From Chryseobacterium daecheongense (lineage in GTDB: Bacteria; Bacteroidota; Bacteroidia; Flavobacteriales; Weeksellaceae), in contig CP115858.1 of the NCBI GenBank assembly GCA_027920525.1, forward strand, positions 1,922,001-1,986,000: DNA of 64,000 bases. The letters run 5' to 3'. Position numbers and translations under genes: made by a program. The notes under the pieces are model-generated. The model saw only the letters and a program-made list of their open reading frames with translations, did no database searches and had not been told where the DNA came from. Below, piece by piece: positions 34,409-43,027 of the stretch (its first letter is position 1; every line of letters begins with the position of its first letter).

Positions 34409-35432
34409 TAGTATTATCTTTTGAGGTATTCTCAAGATTATTTATTCTTCCTACGATTTCAGTAAAATTCCTGAAATGAACATAATTTCTCAAATAGTCA
34501 TTATAACTGATTGCAGGTGAACCGTATAAAGTTTCTTTATCACCTACACTGGAGTTCACTCCACTCTGAGCCTGAATTTTCACCTGATTGCCGATCTTAA
34601 TATGACCAACTACACCTACCTGTCCTCCAATCTGGTTCCAGTCTCCGATCGTTGTAGAGCCTGCAATTCCGGCCTGGGCTGCAATTACATTATTCTGACC
34701 AATCTTAACGTTATGCGCAATCTGAATCAGGTTATCTATTTTTGTTCCTTTTCCAATAATGGTAGATCCAATGGTAGCCCTGTCTATACTACAGTTTGAC
34801 CCAATTTCCACATCATCTTCAATAATAACGTTTCCAAGTTGTGGAATTTTTTTAAATCCTTCAGCTGTTGGCTGAAAACCAAATCCATCTCCCCCGACTA
34901 CCGTATTGGAATGGATAACACAATTATCCCCAATAACACAATAATCATAGATCCTTGCTCCGCTATCTATTTTGCAGTTCTTTCCAATTTTAACACCTTT
35001 TCCGATGTATACTTGTGGATAGATTTGTGTCCCCTCTCCGATTTTAGCTTTTTCTGAAACATAGGTAAATGCTCCAATATATACTTTATCTGCTATTACA
35101 GCGGTATCGTGAATAGATGCTCCGTCTTCGATTCCTTCTTTTTTTCCCTGCATTTCCTGATACAGATTCATAAGAACCTGAAAGGACAGATATGCATCTT
35201 TTACGGCAATAATAGTAGGAGTATAACTATCTTTTACAAGAAGTTTTTCTGAAGCAATAATTACTGAACACTTGGAAGTATCCAAATAATGAGAAAACCG
35301 GTCCTGAGCTATAAAAGAAAGATGTCCCGATTCTCCATTTTCAATTGGTGAAACGCCATTAATAAGTGCATTTTCGTCACCTATTATTTTCCCGTCAATA
35401 AAACTTGCAATTTGCGAAGCTGTAAATTCCAT
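34401..35432 (-). CDS. lpxD: UDP-3-O-(3-hydroxyacyl)glucosamine N-acyltransferase
   Basis: Adds the amide-linked acyl chain in lipid A synthesis. The 343-residue protein has the N-terminal uridine-binding domain, then hexapeptide repeats with the GGDGFGFQPTAEGFKKIPQ segment and catalytic His in DNLIQIAHNVKIGQ. A C-terminal helix completes it. The start is the ATG at 35432, because a TATCTTTG promoter box (35439-35446) overlaps the upstream TTG at 35441. The box-to-ATG distance of 6 bases suggests a leaderless message. Confidence 0.95.
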   Translation of the reverse strand: MEFTASQIASFIDGKIIGDENALINGVSPIENGESGHLSFIAQDRFSHYLDTSKCSVIIASEKLLVKDSYTPTIIAVKDAYLSFQVLMNLYQEMQGKKEGIEDGASIHDTAVIADKVYIGAFTYVSEKAKIGEGTQIYPQVYIGKGVKIGKNCKIDSGARIYDYCVIGDNCVIHSNTVVGGDGFGFQPTAEGFKKIPQLGNVIIEDDVEIGSNCSIDRATIGSTIIGKGTKIDNLIQIAHNVKIGQNNVIAAQAGIAGSTTIGDWNQIGGQVGVVGHIKIGNQVKIQAQSGVNSSVGDKETLYGSPAISYNDYLRNYVHFRNFTEIVGRINNLENTSKDNTNE

Positions 35433-35438
35433 ATTCTG

Positions 35439-35446
35439 CAAAGATA
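35439..35446 (-). promoter_or_regulatory. -7 box for lpxD, close to the start codon
   Basis: TATCTTTG on the minus strand, 6 bases before the ATG at 35432. It shows that the lipid A operon has its own promoter downstream of the HD gene. Confidence 0.7.
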
Positions 35447-35504
35447 AGAAATTCTATAATTCGTAAACATTTTTTAGTTTTCGGATCGATAATTTTAATA
35501 TTCT

Positions 35505-36731
35505 TTAAGAATTTATTTTGGAAAAATCTCTTGGAAATGTTAAAATATATCGTGTCGTCTTATTAACGATCAATCCCGATAAAAGCTGGTCTTCAGACTC
35601 ATCGAGTCTTATTTTCTCACCATTTTTCTGTAACAAATAGATGGGTTGCATTTTGGTATTGTATGGCAAAAGTTTTCTCTTAATTTCGTGAACTAATTCT
35701 TCCCCATTATCAATTCCAAAAAACTCGTTCGTATTTTTTATTTTTTCCTCAACAAATTCTTTATCAAATGGATGTGATGAAATAATGGTTTTAGGAAGAT
35801 CTCTTTTAATCACACTTTTGCACCAGTAAGACAATATAAAGTCATCGGAATTCTGCCATAGCTTCATCGCCTGGATTACGTCATTATCATCAAGCTGGGT
35901 AAACCTTTCAATATCTTCATTGGTTGCGGCACTTTTTCCTCTATATAAAAAGTATTTCAGATTTTCAGTGGCAGGCAAATCGATTCCCTGGGAAACCAGA
36001 TATTTGGCCCTTTCCAGAATTTTCACCAAAATAAATTCTGCTAATGCTGATGTTTTGTGATAATAAACCTGCCAATACATAAACATTCTGGCAGTCAAAA
36101 AGTTTTCAATAGAATAAATTCCTTTTGCATCAATCACCAATTCTCCCTCTTCACAAACATTCATCATAGAAATGATCCTTTGTGTATTGATGTTTCCTTC
36201 AGATACTCCCGTGAAAAAGCTATCTCTTTTTAAATAATCCAGACGGTCAACATCCAACTGAGATGAAATCAGCTGATTAAAAAACTTCCTGTGATATTTA
36301 CCCTGAAACATTTCAATTGCTACCGTAAGCTGACCTTCAAACTTTTCATTAAGCCTGTTCATTAATAATAATGAAAGGTTTTCATGATGCCAGTCATCCA
36401 TCAGCATGCTTTCCAATGCGTGAGAAAATGGCCCATGTCCTATATCATGCATCAAAATAGCTAACATAGCTCCTTTTTCTTCTTCATCAGATATTTTTAC
36501 GCCCTTTTGCTTTAGAGTTTCAAGAGCAGTAAACATAAGATGCATCGCTCCAATAGCATGATGAAATCTGGTGTGGGTTGCTCCCGGAAAAATAAGATTA
36601 AGAAGTCCTGTCTGTGAAATTCTCCTCAACCTCTGAAAATAAGGATGCTCAATAACATCAAATAAGATTTCATGTGGGATTCTAATAAATCCATGAACAG
36701 GATCGTTGATAATTTTTAGCTTATTCTGCAT
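35505..36731 (-). CDS. HD-domain phosphohydrolase (dNTPase-like)
   Basis: A 408-residue HD-superfamily protein related to deoxynucleoside triphosphatases such as SAMHD1-like and YwfO-type enzymes. Motifs in order: HTRFHHAIGAMHL (first His), the His95-Asp96 pair in LMHDIGHGPFSHALE, and Asp in QLDVDRLDYLKRDSF. The substrate may be a dNTP or related nucleotide. It is upstream of lpxD on the same strand and has its own promoter box. Conservation next to lpxD in Bacteroidota is known to me only loosely; functional coupling to lipid A is not shown. Confidence 0.88.
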   Translation of the reverse strand: MQNKLKIINDPVHGFIRIPHEILFDVIEHPYFQRLRRISQTGLLNLIFPGATHTRFHHAIGAMHLMFTALETLKQKGVKISDEEEKGAMLAILMHDIGHGPFSHALESMLMDDWHHENLSLLLMNRLNEKFEGQLTVAIEMFQGKYHRKFFNQLISSQLDVDRLDYLKRDSFFTGVSEGNINTQRIISMMNVCEEGELVIDAKGIYSIENFLTARMFMYWQVYYHKTSALAEFILVKILERAKYLVSQGIDLPATENLKYFLYRGKSAATNEDIERFTQLDDNDVIQAMKLWQNSDDFILSYWCKSVIKRDLPKTIISSHPFDKEFVEEKIKNTNEFFGIDNGEELVHEIKRKLLPYNTKMQPIYLLQKNGEKIRLDESEDQLLSGLIVNKTTRYILTFPRDFSKINS

Positions 36732-36756
36732 TTGAAAAACTGAAGTATTAAGCTAA

Positions 36757-36764
36757 CAAAGTTA
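36757..36764 (-). promoter_or_regulatory. -7 box for the HD gene
   Basis: TAACTTTG on the minus strand, fitting TAnnTTTG, 25 bases before the ATG at 36731. Confidence 0.6.
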
Positions 36765-36822
36765 GGGAAATTTAATCTTAGGTTTTGCTTTCAAGAATAA
36801 CCCACCATAATGCAGAGATCTT

Positions 36823-36830
36823 TATCTTTG
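36823..36830 (+). promoter_or_regulatory. -7 box for the S41 peptidase gene
   Basis: TATCTTTG, 23 bases before the ATG at 36854; divergent from the HD-gene box. Confidence 0.6.
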
Positions 36831-36853
36831 AAATTATAATTGACGAATAATTT

Positions 36854-38497
36854 ATGAGAGCGCTTTCAATTGTTGTACTACTGTTTATCAGTATAAATAT
36901 CTTTTCCGCTCAAACCATCTCTGAAGTTCAAAAACTGGAATCTCTATGTAAAATATGGGGATTCTTAAAATACTATCATCCTCATGTTGCTGACGGCACA
37001 TTCAATTGGGATCAGCAATTGCTCCAAAAGATAGATGAGCTAGACGGCATTCAAGATAAAAGCCAGCTTAATATCTTGTATACTCAATGGCTTGATAGCC
37101 TTGGTGCTGTTGAAAAGTGCAATTCCTGTAAACTGACCAACACCAAGGTCTATTTTCGTAAAAATTTTAATGTGGACTGGATAAATGACAACAATATATT
37201 TATTGAAAGTATCACCAACAGGTTACAATTTATTGAAGAAAACAGATATGTAGGTACCCCTTATTATTTTGGGAAAGGGGGCCGAAAAATATTTTTCCGC
37301 AATGATGATTCAACGGGTTCCAAATTCATTTCTAAAAAGATTGCACTCCTGGAGCTTTTCAGATATTGGAATTTTGTGGAATATTTCTTTCCTTATAAAT
37401 ATGAAACAAATCAGAACTGGGATGATATATTAACAGAAATGATTCCTAAATTCCTGGCAATAGACAACGATGTCAATTATCATTTAACATTGGCAGAGTT
37501 GGTAACAAAGACTGATGATTCTCATGCTTTTTTATTTTCACCACTCATTAGTATCAACCAATATGGACGAAGGAGAATCCCAGTTGAATACTCTTATGCA
37601 GAAGGGAAACTTATTGTCACTAAAATCAATTCCAATCAATATAATGAGGAATCTGTCTTAAAGCCGGGAGATATTATTTATGATATCAACGGTAAAACGA
37701 TCTCTCAAATGGTTAACAGCTTTTCAAAATATATTCCGGCCTCAAATACCTGGGGGAAAATTAAAAAAGTAAAAAATCTTTTTTTATTTTCCAATTCAGA
37801 CAGTGTCGAAGTCAAAGTAGAAAGAGAAGGACAAAATATTGCACTTAAAGCAAAAACGTATCTATTAAAGGATATCGTTTATGAAAAGAAAGTTACTCCC
37901 CGGAAATGGCAATTTTATGATGAGGAAAAAAAGATTGGAATTGTCAATATGGGAATTATTGAAAGAGAAGATCTGGATGAAATGTACCAAAATTTAAAAA
38001 CTACCGAATCTATTATTTTTGATCTTAGAAATTATCCCAAACAAACAATAAGACCTTTAAGTCTATTAATTCTACCGAAAACAAGTTTATATTATGAATT
38101 TACTTTTCCGGAAACGACCTATCCGGGATTATTTTATATCAGAAAAAACAGCATCGGAAGAAATAATGATCAATACTATAAAGGAAATGTAGTAGTTTTG
38201 GTAGATGAAAACACCCAAAGCCAAGCTGAAACAACAACCATGATGTTCAAACAGCATCCTAAAGCAAAAATCATCGGAAGTCATACTTCCGGAGCCAACG
38301 GAGATGTTATCCGGTTTAAAATTGCAGGCCTGGAAACCAGCTTTAGCGGCCTTGGTGCTTATTATCCTGATCAAAGGGAAACACAGAGAATCGGAATTAT
38401 TCCTGACATCATTGTCAGACCAACTTTAAAAGGAATAAAAGCAGGAAAGGATGAGGTTTTGGAAAGAGCCCTGGAGTATTTAAAAACCGGCCGCTAG
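36854..38497 (+). CDS. secreted S41-family peptidase
   Basis: A 547-residue protein with signal peptide MRALSIVVLLFISINIFSAQ. An N-terminal domain (about 20-230) precedes a PDZ-like segment (about 250-340, KPGDIIYDINGKTISQM). The S41 catalytic core follows, with the serine-containing NTQSQAETTTMM and the substrate-strand region IGIVNMGIIERED. The C-terminal processing protease fold cuts at protein C-termini or handles peptides in the periplasm. The usual S41 lysine downstream of the serine was not identified with certainty. The same type is widespread in Flavobacteriia. No terminator is visible after it; porX follows after 134 bases. Confidence 0.85.
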   Translation: MRALSIVVLLFISINIFSAQTISEVQKLESLCKIWGFLKYYHPHVADGTFNWDQQLLQKIDELDGIQDKSQLNILYTQWLDSLGAVEKCNSCKLTNTKVYFRKNFNVDWINDNNIFIESITNRLQFIEENRYVGTPYYFGKGGRKIFFRNDDSTGSKFISKKIALLELFRYWNFVEYFFPYKYETNQNWDDILTEMIPKFLAIDNDVNYHLTLAELVTKTDDSHAFLFSPLISINQYGRRRIPVEYSYAEGKLIVTKINSNQYNEESVLKPGDIIYDINGKTISQMVNSFSKYIPASNTWGKIKKVKNLFLFSNSDSVEVKVEREGQNIALKAKTYLLKDIVYEKKVTPRKWQFYDEEKKIGIVNMGIIEREDLDEMYQNLKTTESIIFDLRNYPKQTIRPLSLLILPKTSLYYEFTFPETTYPGLFYIRKNSIGRNNDQYYKGNVVVLVDENTQSQAETTTMMFKQHPKAKIIGSHTSGANGDVIRFKIAGLETSFSGLGAYYPDQRETQRIGIIPDIIVRPTLKGIKAGKDEVLERALEYLKTGR

Positions 38498-38631
38498 ATG
38501 TAATCCTCAAGATAAGTAGTAGAGGGAGTTTCCATTTAACTATAATTTAACTTTTTATCTGTTCATTTTGACAGATTTTATAATGATTTGGTCACACTTT
38601 TGATACTATAACCATGTAAAAAATATATATT

Positions 38632-40176
38632 ATGTCCGAAAAAATATTATGGATAGATGATGAAATAGATTTACTCAAACCTCATATCGTATTTTTAGAA
38701 AAAAAAGGCTACCAGGTAACTCCTGTTAATAATGTAAATGAAGCACTGGAGCTTATCGATTCTGAGAAATTTGCATTGACACTGATCGATGAAAATATGC
38801 CCGGGATCTCAGGTTTGGAAGCAATTCCTATGATCAAAGAAAAAGACAATTCCTTAAAGATAGTAATGGTTACTAAAAGTGAGGAAGAGCATATTATGGA
38901 AGAAGCAATAGGTTCACAGATTGCCGACTATATACTGAAGCCTGTTAATCCGAATCAGATTCTTTTATCATTGAAAAAAAATCTTCAGGAAGATAATCTG
39001 GTTGAACAAAAAACCATTTTGCAATACCAGCAGGAATTCAGAAATCTTTCTATGGAACTTTCTTATTTAAAATCTTATCAGGAATGGGCGGAATATTATA
39101 AGAAAATTCTAAACTGGGAAATTAAATTTGATAAGGTAACTGATAATGAATTTGCAGATCTTCTACAATCTCAGAAAGAAGAAGCCAACATTCAGTTTGC
39201 AAAGTTTATTGAAAATAATTACGAAGAGTGGTTAAGCGGAAGCGATAAACCATCTATGAGCCATACCCTTTTCAAAGATAAAGTAAAACCTGAGGTAGAA
39301 AAAAGTAAGGTTCTTCTTCTTATGATAGACAATCTAAGATATGATCAATGGAAAGTAGTTGAGCCTCTATTTACAAAGTATTATAATAAAGTGTCTGAAG
39401 ATTATTATTACAGTATTCTTCCAACAGCTACTCAGTATGCAAGAAATTCATTTTTTGCAGGCTTATTACCATCTGAAATAGAAAAACGTTTCCCAGATAA
39501 ATGGTTTAACGATAATGAAGACGGAAATAAAAACGAATTTGAACGTGATTTTCTTGAGGATCAGATGAAAAGAATTGGCCTCGGTTCCAAATCAATGAAA
39601 TACTTAAAAGTATTGAATGCAGATTTCGAGAGAAAGATCTATGATGATTTTAATCAACACAAGAATAATGATTTATTAGTGATTGTTTATAATTTCATCG
39701 ATATACTATCTCACGCCAAAACAGATAATCATATTGTAGACCAATTGATCCGGGATGATAAAACTTTTAGATCTTTAACTTATAACTGGTTTGAAAATTC
39801 ATCCATCTTAAAGATCATTAAACTCGCTGCTGAAAATGGTTATAAATTGGTGATTACTACTGATCACGGAACGGTATATGTGAAAAAGCCAAGCAAAGTA
39901 GTAGGTGACAGAGAAACTTCCACTAATATCCGTTATAAAACAGGTAAAAGTTTAACTTATGATGACAGGGATGTATGGGCTATTACCAATCCTGAGAAAT
40001 TATTTTTACCAAAAGGAAACCTGAGCTCTAAGTATATCTTTGCTAAAAACAATATCTTCCTGGCCTATCCTAAGAATTACAACCACTTTGTCAACTATTA
40101 TAAAGAAACATATCAACACGGAGGAATATCATTAGAAGAATGTATTATTCCCATTAGTATATTAGAACCCAAGTAG
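38632..40176 (+). CDS. porX: PorX, type IX secretion response regulator with PglZ phosphatase domain
   Basis: Response regulator of the type IX secretion system. The 514-residue protein has a receiver domain (about 1-120) with phospho-acceptor Asp53 in LIDENMPG and the switch Lys in YILKPVNP. A helical linker leads to a PglZ/alkaline-phosphatase-like domain (about 205-514). Metal-site motifs there are MIDNLRYDQW, PTATQYARNSFF, TTDHGTVYVKK and YQHGGISLEE. In Porphyromonas gingivalis PorX works with PorY and the sigma factor SigP. PorX here may control the sorting-domain protein encoded at 26247, but PorY is not in the window. Confidence 0.95.
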   Translation: MSEKILWIDDEIDLLKPHIVFLEKKGYQVTPVNNVNEALELIDSEKFALTLIDENMPGISGLEAIPMIKEKDNSLKIVMVTKSEEEHIMEEAIGSQIADYILKPVNPNQILLSLKKNLQEDNLVEQKTILQYQQEFRNLSMELSYLKSYQEWAEYYKKILNWEIKFDKVTDNEFADLLQSQKEEANIQFAKFIENNYEEWLSGSDKPSMSHTLFKDKVKPEVEKSKVLLLMIDNLRYDQWKVVEPLFTKYYNKVSEDYYYSILPTATQYARNSFFAGLLPSEIEKRFPDKWFNDNEDGNKNEFERDFLEDQMKRIGLGSKSMKYLKVLNADFERKIYDDFNQHKNNDLLVIVYNFIDILSHAKTDNHIVDQLIRDDKTFRSLTYNWFENSSILKIIKLAAENGYKLVITTDHGTVYVKKPSKVVGDRETSTNIRYKTGKSLTYDDRDVWAITNPEKLFLPKGNLSSKYIFAKNNIFLAYPKNYNHFVNYYKETYQHGGISLEECIIPISILEPK

Positions 40177-40207
40177 TTTTTTCATAGTTTATTAATTTTG
40201 GGTTCAG

Positions 40208-40245
40208 GGCGGAAAAAATCAATTGATTTTTTCCGCCTTTTTTTA
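40208..40245 (+). terminator. Rho-independent terminator after porX
   Basis: A 15-bp perfect stem (GGCGGAAAAAATCAA, 40208-40222, with 40223-40237) and seven T residues. Confidence 0.92.
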
Positions 40246-40295
40246 AGGCATCTATTTTGTATACTAATACATACACAATAATTAAATACGCTATT

Positions 40296-40676
40296 ATGAA
40301 AAGAAGCATTTTTGCTACAGCTGCTATAGCAGCTTTGTTTTTAACCTCATGTAATAAGGAGAAAACTCCTGCAGATACTGCAACAACTGCAACCGTAGAT
40401 ACAATATCTTCAAAACCATCTGATTCAGCTGCTGTTTCAGCCGGTAAGGATGAAATTGTAAAAAGTACCTCAACAGACAGTAGTGGAAAAACACTGGAAA
40501 TGACGTTCAATAATACCAAAAACACAGCAACAGTAGTATTCAACAAAGAAACGATTGAATTACAGGGTCAAAAGCCCGCATCTGGAATCTGGTATAAAAA
40601 TGATCACTATGAATTGAGAGGAAAAGGAGAAGAAATTGAACTTACAAAAGATGGAAAAGTAGTTTTTAAAAAATAA
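40296..40676 (+). CDS. MliC-like lipoprotein (lysozyme-inhibitor fold)
   Basis: A 126-residue lipoprotein. The signal MKRSIFATAAIAALFLTSC has its lipid Cys at 19, then a low-complexity Ala/Thr/Ser/Asp linker to about residue 60. The C-terminal 65 residues match the MliC pattern: LEMTFNNTKNTATVVFN, IELQGQKPASGIWY and HYELRGKGEEIELTKDGK. MliC proteins bind C-type lysozyme in the periplasm. Inhibition here is inferred from the pattern only. The start is the ATG at 40296, with a good lipobox; the longer frame from 40257 adds a non-signal sequence. Confidence 0.8.
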   Translation: MKRSIFATAAIAALFLTSCNKEKTPADTATTATVDTISSKPSDSAAVSAGKDEIVKSTSTDSSGKTLEMTFNNTKNTATVVFNKETIELQGQKPASGIWYKNDHYELRGKGEEIELTKDGKVVFKK

Positions 40677-40694
40677 AATCTATTATAATAAGAT

Positions 40695-40730
40695 AAAAAG
40701 TCGGTTTTGAAATTCAGGGCCGACTTTTTA
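40695..40730 (+). terminator. Rho-independent terminator after the MliC-like gene
   Basis: Arms AAAAAGTCGG (40695-40704) and CCGACTTTTT (40720-40729), with a 15-base loop. The T run is part of the right arm. Confidence 0.75.
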
Positions 40731-40737
40731 ATTTCCC

Positions 40738-40745
40738 TACATTTG
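40738..40745 (+). promoter_or_regulatory. -7 box for xthA
   Basis: TACATTTG, 18 bases before the ATG at 40764. It falls inside a longer frame from 40707, so the shorter start is right. Confidence 0.65.
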
Positions 40746-40763
40746 AAAAAATTTATTTTTTGT

Positions 40764-41528
40764 ATGAAATTAATCACTTATAATGTTAACGGAATCAGGG
40801 CAGCTTTTACAAAAGATTTTTTGGGTTGGCTAAAGACTGCTGATCCGGATATCATTTGTATTCAAGAAAGTAAGGCAGGAAATGACCAGATAGACATCGA
40901 CAGTCTTCAAAAACTTGGTTATCATAGTTACTGGCATTCTGCTATAAGAAAAGGATATAGCGGCGTAGGAATAGCTTCTAAAATTCAGCCCAATCATGTA
41001 GAATATGGTTGCGGAATTGAAAGCTATGATAATGAAGGAAGGATTATCAGAGCAGATTTTGATGATTATTCCGTAATTTCGGTATATGTCCCCTCTGCAT
41101 CTAATATTGAAAGATTAGACTTTAAGATGCAGTTTTGTCATGATTTTCTGAATTATATTAAAATCCTTAAAAAAGAAATTCCTAACCTCATTATTTCGGG
41201 TGATTTTAATATTTGCCACCAGGCTATTGATATTCATGATCCTGTGCGCTTAAAAAATGTTTCCGGCTTTTTACCTATGGAACGTGAATGGATGACCAAT
41301 TTCATCGAAGAATGTGAACTGATAGACAGTTTCAGGTTTTTTAATAATGAGCCTGATAATTACACATGGTGGAGCTACAGGCAAAATTCAAGAGCAAATA
41401 ATAAAGGCTGGAGATTGGATTATAACTTTACCTCTTATGCTTTAAAGGATAGGCTGTCAAGAGCTGTTATTTTAAAAGAAGCCGTTCATTCAGATCATTG
41501 CCCCGCATTGCTGGAATTAGACATATAA
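40764..41528 (+). CDS. xthA: exodeoxyribonuclease III / AP endonuclease
   Basis: Cleaves abasic sites and trims 3' ends in base-excision repair. The 254-residue protein has the endonuclease/exonuclease/phosphatase fold with motifs KLITYNVNGIRAA, metal-binding Glu34 in IQESKA, GVGIASK, the catalytic SGDFNICH, and the C-terminal HSDHCPALLEL. The start is the ATG at 40764, since a promoter box lies upstream of it and within the longer frame. A bidirectional terminator closes it. Confidence 0.95.
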   Translation: MKLITYNVNGIRAAFTKDFLGWLKTADPDIICIQESKAGNDQIDIDSLQKLGYHSYWHSAIRKGYSGVGIASKIQPNHVEYGCGIESYDNEGRIIRADFDDYSVISVYVPSASNIERLDFKMQFCHDFLNYIKILKKEIPNLIISGDFNICHQAIDIHDPVRLKNVSGFLPMEREWMTNFIEECELIDSFRFFNNEPDNYTWWSYRQNSRANNKGWRLDYNFTSYALKDRLSRAVILKEAVHSDHCPALLELDI

Positions 41529-41540
41529 AAACGTTCAAAT

Positions 41541-41570
41541 AAAAAAGCCAACTGAATCAGTTGGCTTTTA
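41541..41570. terminator. bidirectional terminator between xthA and the RlpA-like gene
   Basis: A 13-bp perfect stem AAAAGCCAACTGA (41543-41555) with 41557-41569, with A and T runs at the sides. Confidence 0.88.
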
Positions 41571-41590
41571 AAATTTAATAAATCATAAAT

Positions 41591-41962
41591 TTAATCGACA
41601 ATTTCATATTCCACCGGAATAGTACCAAGATTGGTATTTCCGATTTCATCGAACGCGGCTCTGGAAATATCCAAAGCTCTTGATGAATGGAAAGGTCCTC
41701 TATCATTTATCCTCACTGTAACCTCTTTTCCATTGCTTAAATTGGTAACTCTAATTTTAGTCCCAAAAGGAAGCGTTCTGTTTGCAGCGGTGAATTTTGA
41801 ATTATCAAAAATTTCTCCGTTTGCAGTTTTTCTACCATTAAACTTATCGTGATAGAACGATGCATAACTTGTTTTTTTCGCATCTGTGGCATTGTTCTTG
41901 AAAGAATAAATACCAAAGGCTGAAATCATCATTATGATTACGAGAATGAATCTTTTCATCAT
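41591..41962 (-). CDS. RlpA-family septal ring lytic transglycosylase-like protein
   Basis: A 123-residue secreted protein with signal MMKRFILVIIMMISAFGIYS, followed by a double-psi beta-barrel: SYASFYHDKFNGRKTANGE, FTAANRTLPFGTKIRV and VTVRINDRGPFHSSRALDISRAAF (in parts). The conserved Asp in NDRGP and the SRALDIS stretch place it in RlpA. It lacks the SPOR domain of E. coli RlpA, as many Bacteroidota RlpA-like proteins do. Activity on peptidoglycan is likely but unproven. It has a promoter box at 41989-41996. Confidence 0.88.
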   Translation of the reverse strand: MMKRFILVIIMMISAFGIYSFKNNATDAKKTSYASFYHDKFNGRKTANGEIFDNSKFTAANRTLPFGTKIRVTNLSNGKEVTVRINDRGPFHSSRALDISRAAFDEIGNTNLGTIPVEYEIVD

Positions 41963-41988
41963 TTTGAATTTTATTGGTTTTGACTTGG

Positions 41989-41996
41989 CAAATGTA
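41989..41996 (-). promoter_or_regulatory. -7 box for the RlpA-like gene
   Basis: TACATTTG on the minus strand, 26 bases before the ATG at 41962. No matching -33 TTG. Confidence 0.6.
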
Positions 41997-42026
41997 TCAT
42001 GAATCTGCTTAAGACCATAGCCGATA

Positions 42027-42143
42027 TGTTAAAAACTGTTAACAAAAACCCAATTCAAAGTTAACAACGTCTGTAACCCTTTACAAATAGGGGTTTTAGA
42101 ACCCACTGTTAAAAAGTGTTAAAAATACCCCCAAAAAGTTAAC
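42027..42143. repeat. TGTTAA repeat array (candidate operator)
   Basis: Six GTTAA units in 115 bases, starting at 42028, 42038, 42060, 42108, 42118 and 42138. Two copies of TGTTAAAAA(C/G)TGTTAA, differing at one base, start at 42027 and 42107, exactly 80 bases apart. Within each copy the half-units are 10 bases apart. The array lies upstream of the RlpA-like promoter. I do not know the protein that would bind it. Confidence 0.7.
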
Positions 42144-42238
42144 ATAATTAACTAATTGCGATACACATCATCCATAGATAATATATAATTGACTGATATA
42201 CAATGTAATAAAAAAAATAAATCATTCTTTATATAATA

Positions 42239-42274
42239 CAAAAAAGACCAATGAAATATTTCATTGGTCTTTTT
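42239..42274 (-). terminator. Rho-independent terminator after the surface-protein operon
   Basis: A 16-bp perfect stem (AAAAAGACCAATGAAA, 42241-42256, with 42259-42274) and a 2-base loop; the minus-strand T tail comes from the A run upstream. Confidence 0.88.
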
Positions 42275-42291
42275 AAAGAAGATAAATACTA

Positions 42292-43005
42292 TTATTTTAA
42301 ATATTCTAATACATAATCATAGGTTCCTGCCGGATAAACTACAGACATACCTTGAGACCCGGTAACCGCATTTCCTTCTGCAGTTCCTAATGTATAGGAA
42401 TACAAATCTCGCGAATAAACTGTTCCTGAACCCGACTTGTAGATTGTAATACCATACATTGATTTCATCCCATCTGGTGAAGGGATATTTACCGCACTAG
42501 ATGTTCCTGTAGCTGCAAACGTTCCTTTTACAGCATATATCTGCGAATTGTTTATTAGAGTATGTGTGGCTGTTTCAGAATTTGTTATATTAGTTTTACT
42601 TGAGCTTCCACCTATTGCAACCCATCGGCCATTAGAAATATTTCCAGGATTTCCCGGGTTTGAAAAATAATAAAACCCCGGAGAAATTTCCGTAACAATA
42701 CCTTGACCTGCAAGAGTCTTTCCACTTGCTGTATTATATACTACCATACCATCAAATTCAGAAACAATAGTTTCATCCTCCATAGCAGCCGTATTAAATT
42801 TAAAATTCGTTAGATCCGTACGGGGAAATCCAAGCCCTCTACCATAATTTTTATTTGCTAATCCTTCAAAATTACTGGCATCCATAAAATAATTTGTATC
42901 TCCTAATGCCGGTGTAATAATTCCATTACTCAAAAGCTGGGCATTACCATTAACGCTAAAAAGCAATAAAAAAAAACCTGTTATGTCCAATAAAATCTTT
43001 TTCAT
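42292..43005 (-). CDS. exported protein, family unrecognised
   Basis: A 237-residue protein with a signal peptide, MKKILLDITGFFLLLFSVNGNAQ. The rest is Gly/Ser/Thr/Asn-rich and beta-strand-like, and includes a stretch, NFKFNTAAMEDETIVSEFDGMVVYNTASGKTLAGQGI (in parts), that resembles the repeated 'MVVYNTA' segment of Bacteroidota surface adhesins or tail-fibre-like proteins. The C-terminus (YAGTYDYVLEYLK-like) does not show a type IX sorting domain. It lies 22 bases after the 43028 gene and forms a two-gene operon with it. Confidence 0.75.
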   Translation of the reverse strand: MKKILLDITGFFLLLFSVNGNAQLLSNGIITPALGDTNYFMDASNFEGLANKNYGRGLGFPRTDLTNFKFNTAAMEDETIVSEFDGMVVYNTASGKTLAGQGIVTEISPGFYYFSNPGNPGNISNGRWVAIGGSSSKTNITNSETATHTLINNSQIYAVKGTFAATGTSSAVNIPSPDGMKSMYGITIYKSGSGTVYSRDLYSYTLGTAEGNAVTGSQGMSVVYPAGTYDYVLEYLK

Positions 43006-43027
43006 TTCGTCTTTGTGTTTTTAATAA

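Larger units (their letters stand above)
41963..42291. other. 329-bp intergenic control region between the RlpA-like gene and the surface protein operon
   Basis: Holds the -7 box of the RlpA-like gene (41989-41996), the TGTTAA repeat array (42027-42143), and the terminator of the surface-protein operon (42239-42274). A short hairpin ACCCCTATTTGTAAAGGGT-like (about 42075-42096) lies among the repeats. No gene is seen. Confidence 0.7.

Noticed and set aside
38632..40176. REC-PglZ protein as part of a BREX defence system
   Set aside because: PglZ of BREX lacks a receiver domain and has BREX partners. The REC-PglZ order and size are those of PorX of the type IX secretion system.
42027..42143. 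TGTTAA repeats as a CRISPR array or replication origin
   Set aside because: The repeats are only 5-16 bases with unequal spacers, no cas genes are present, and no TTATNCACA DnaA boxes or dnaA gene are nearby.
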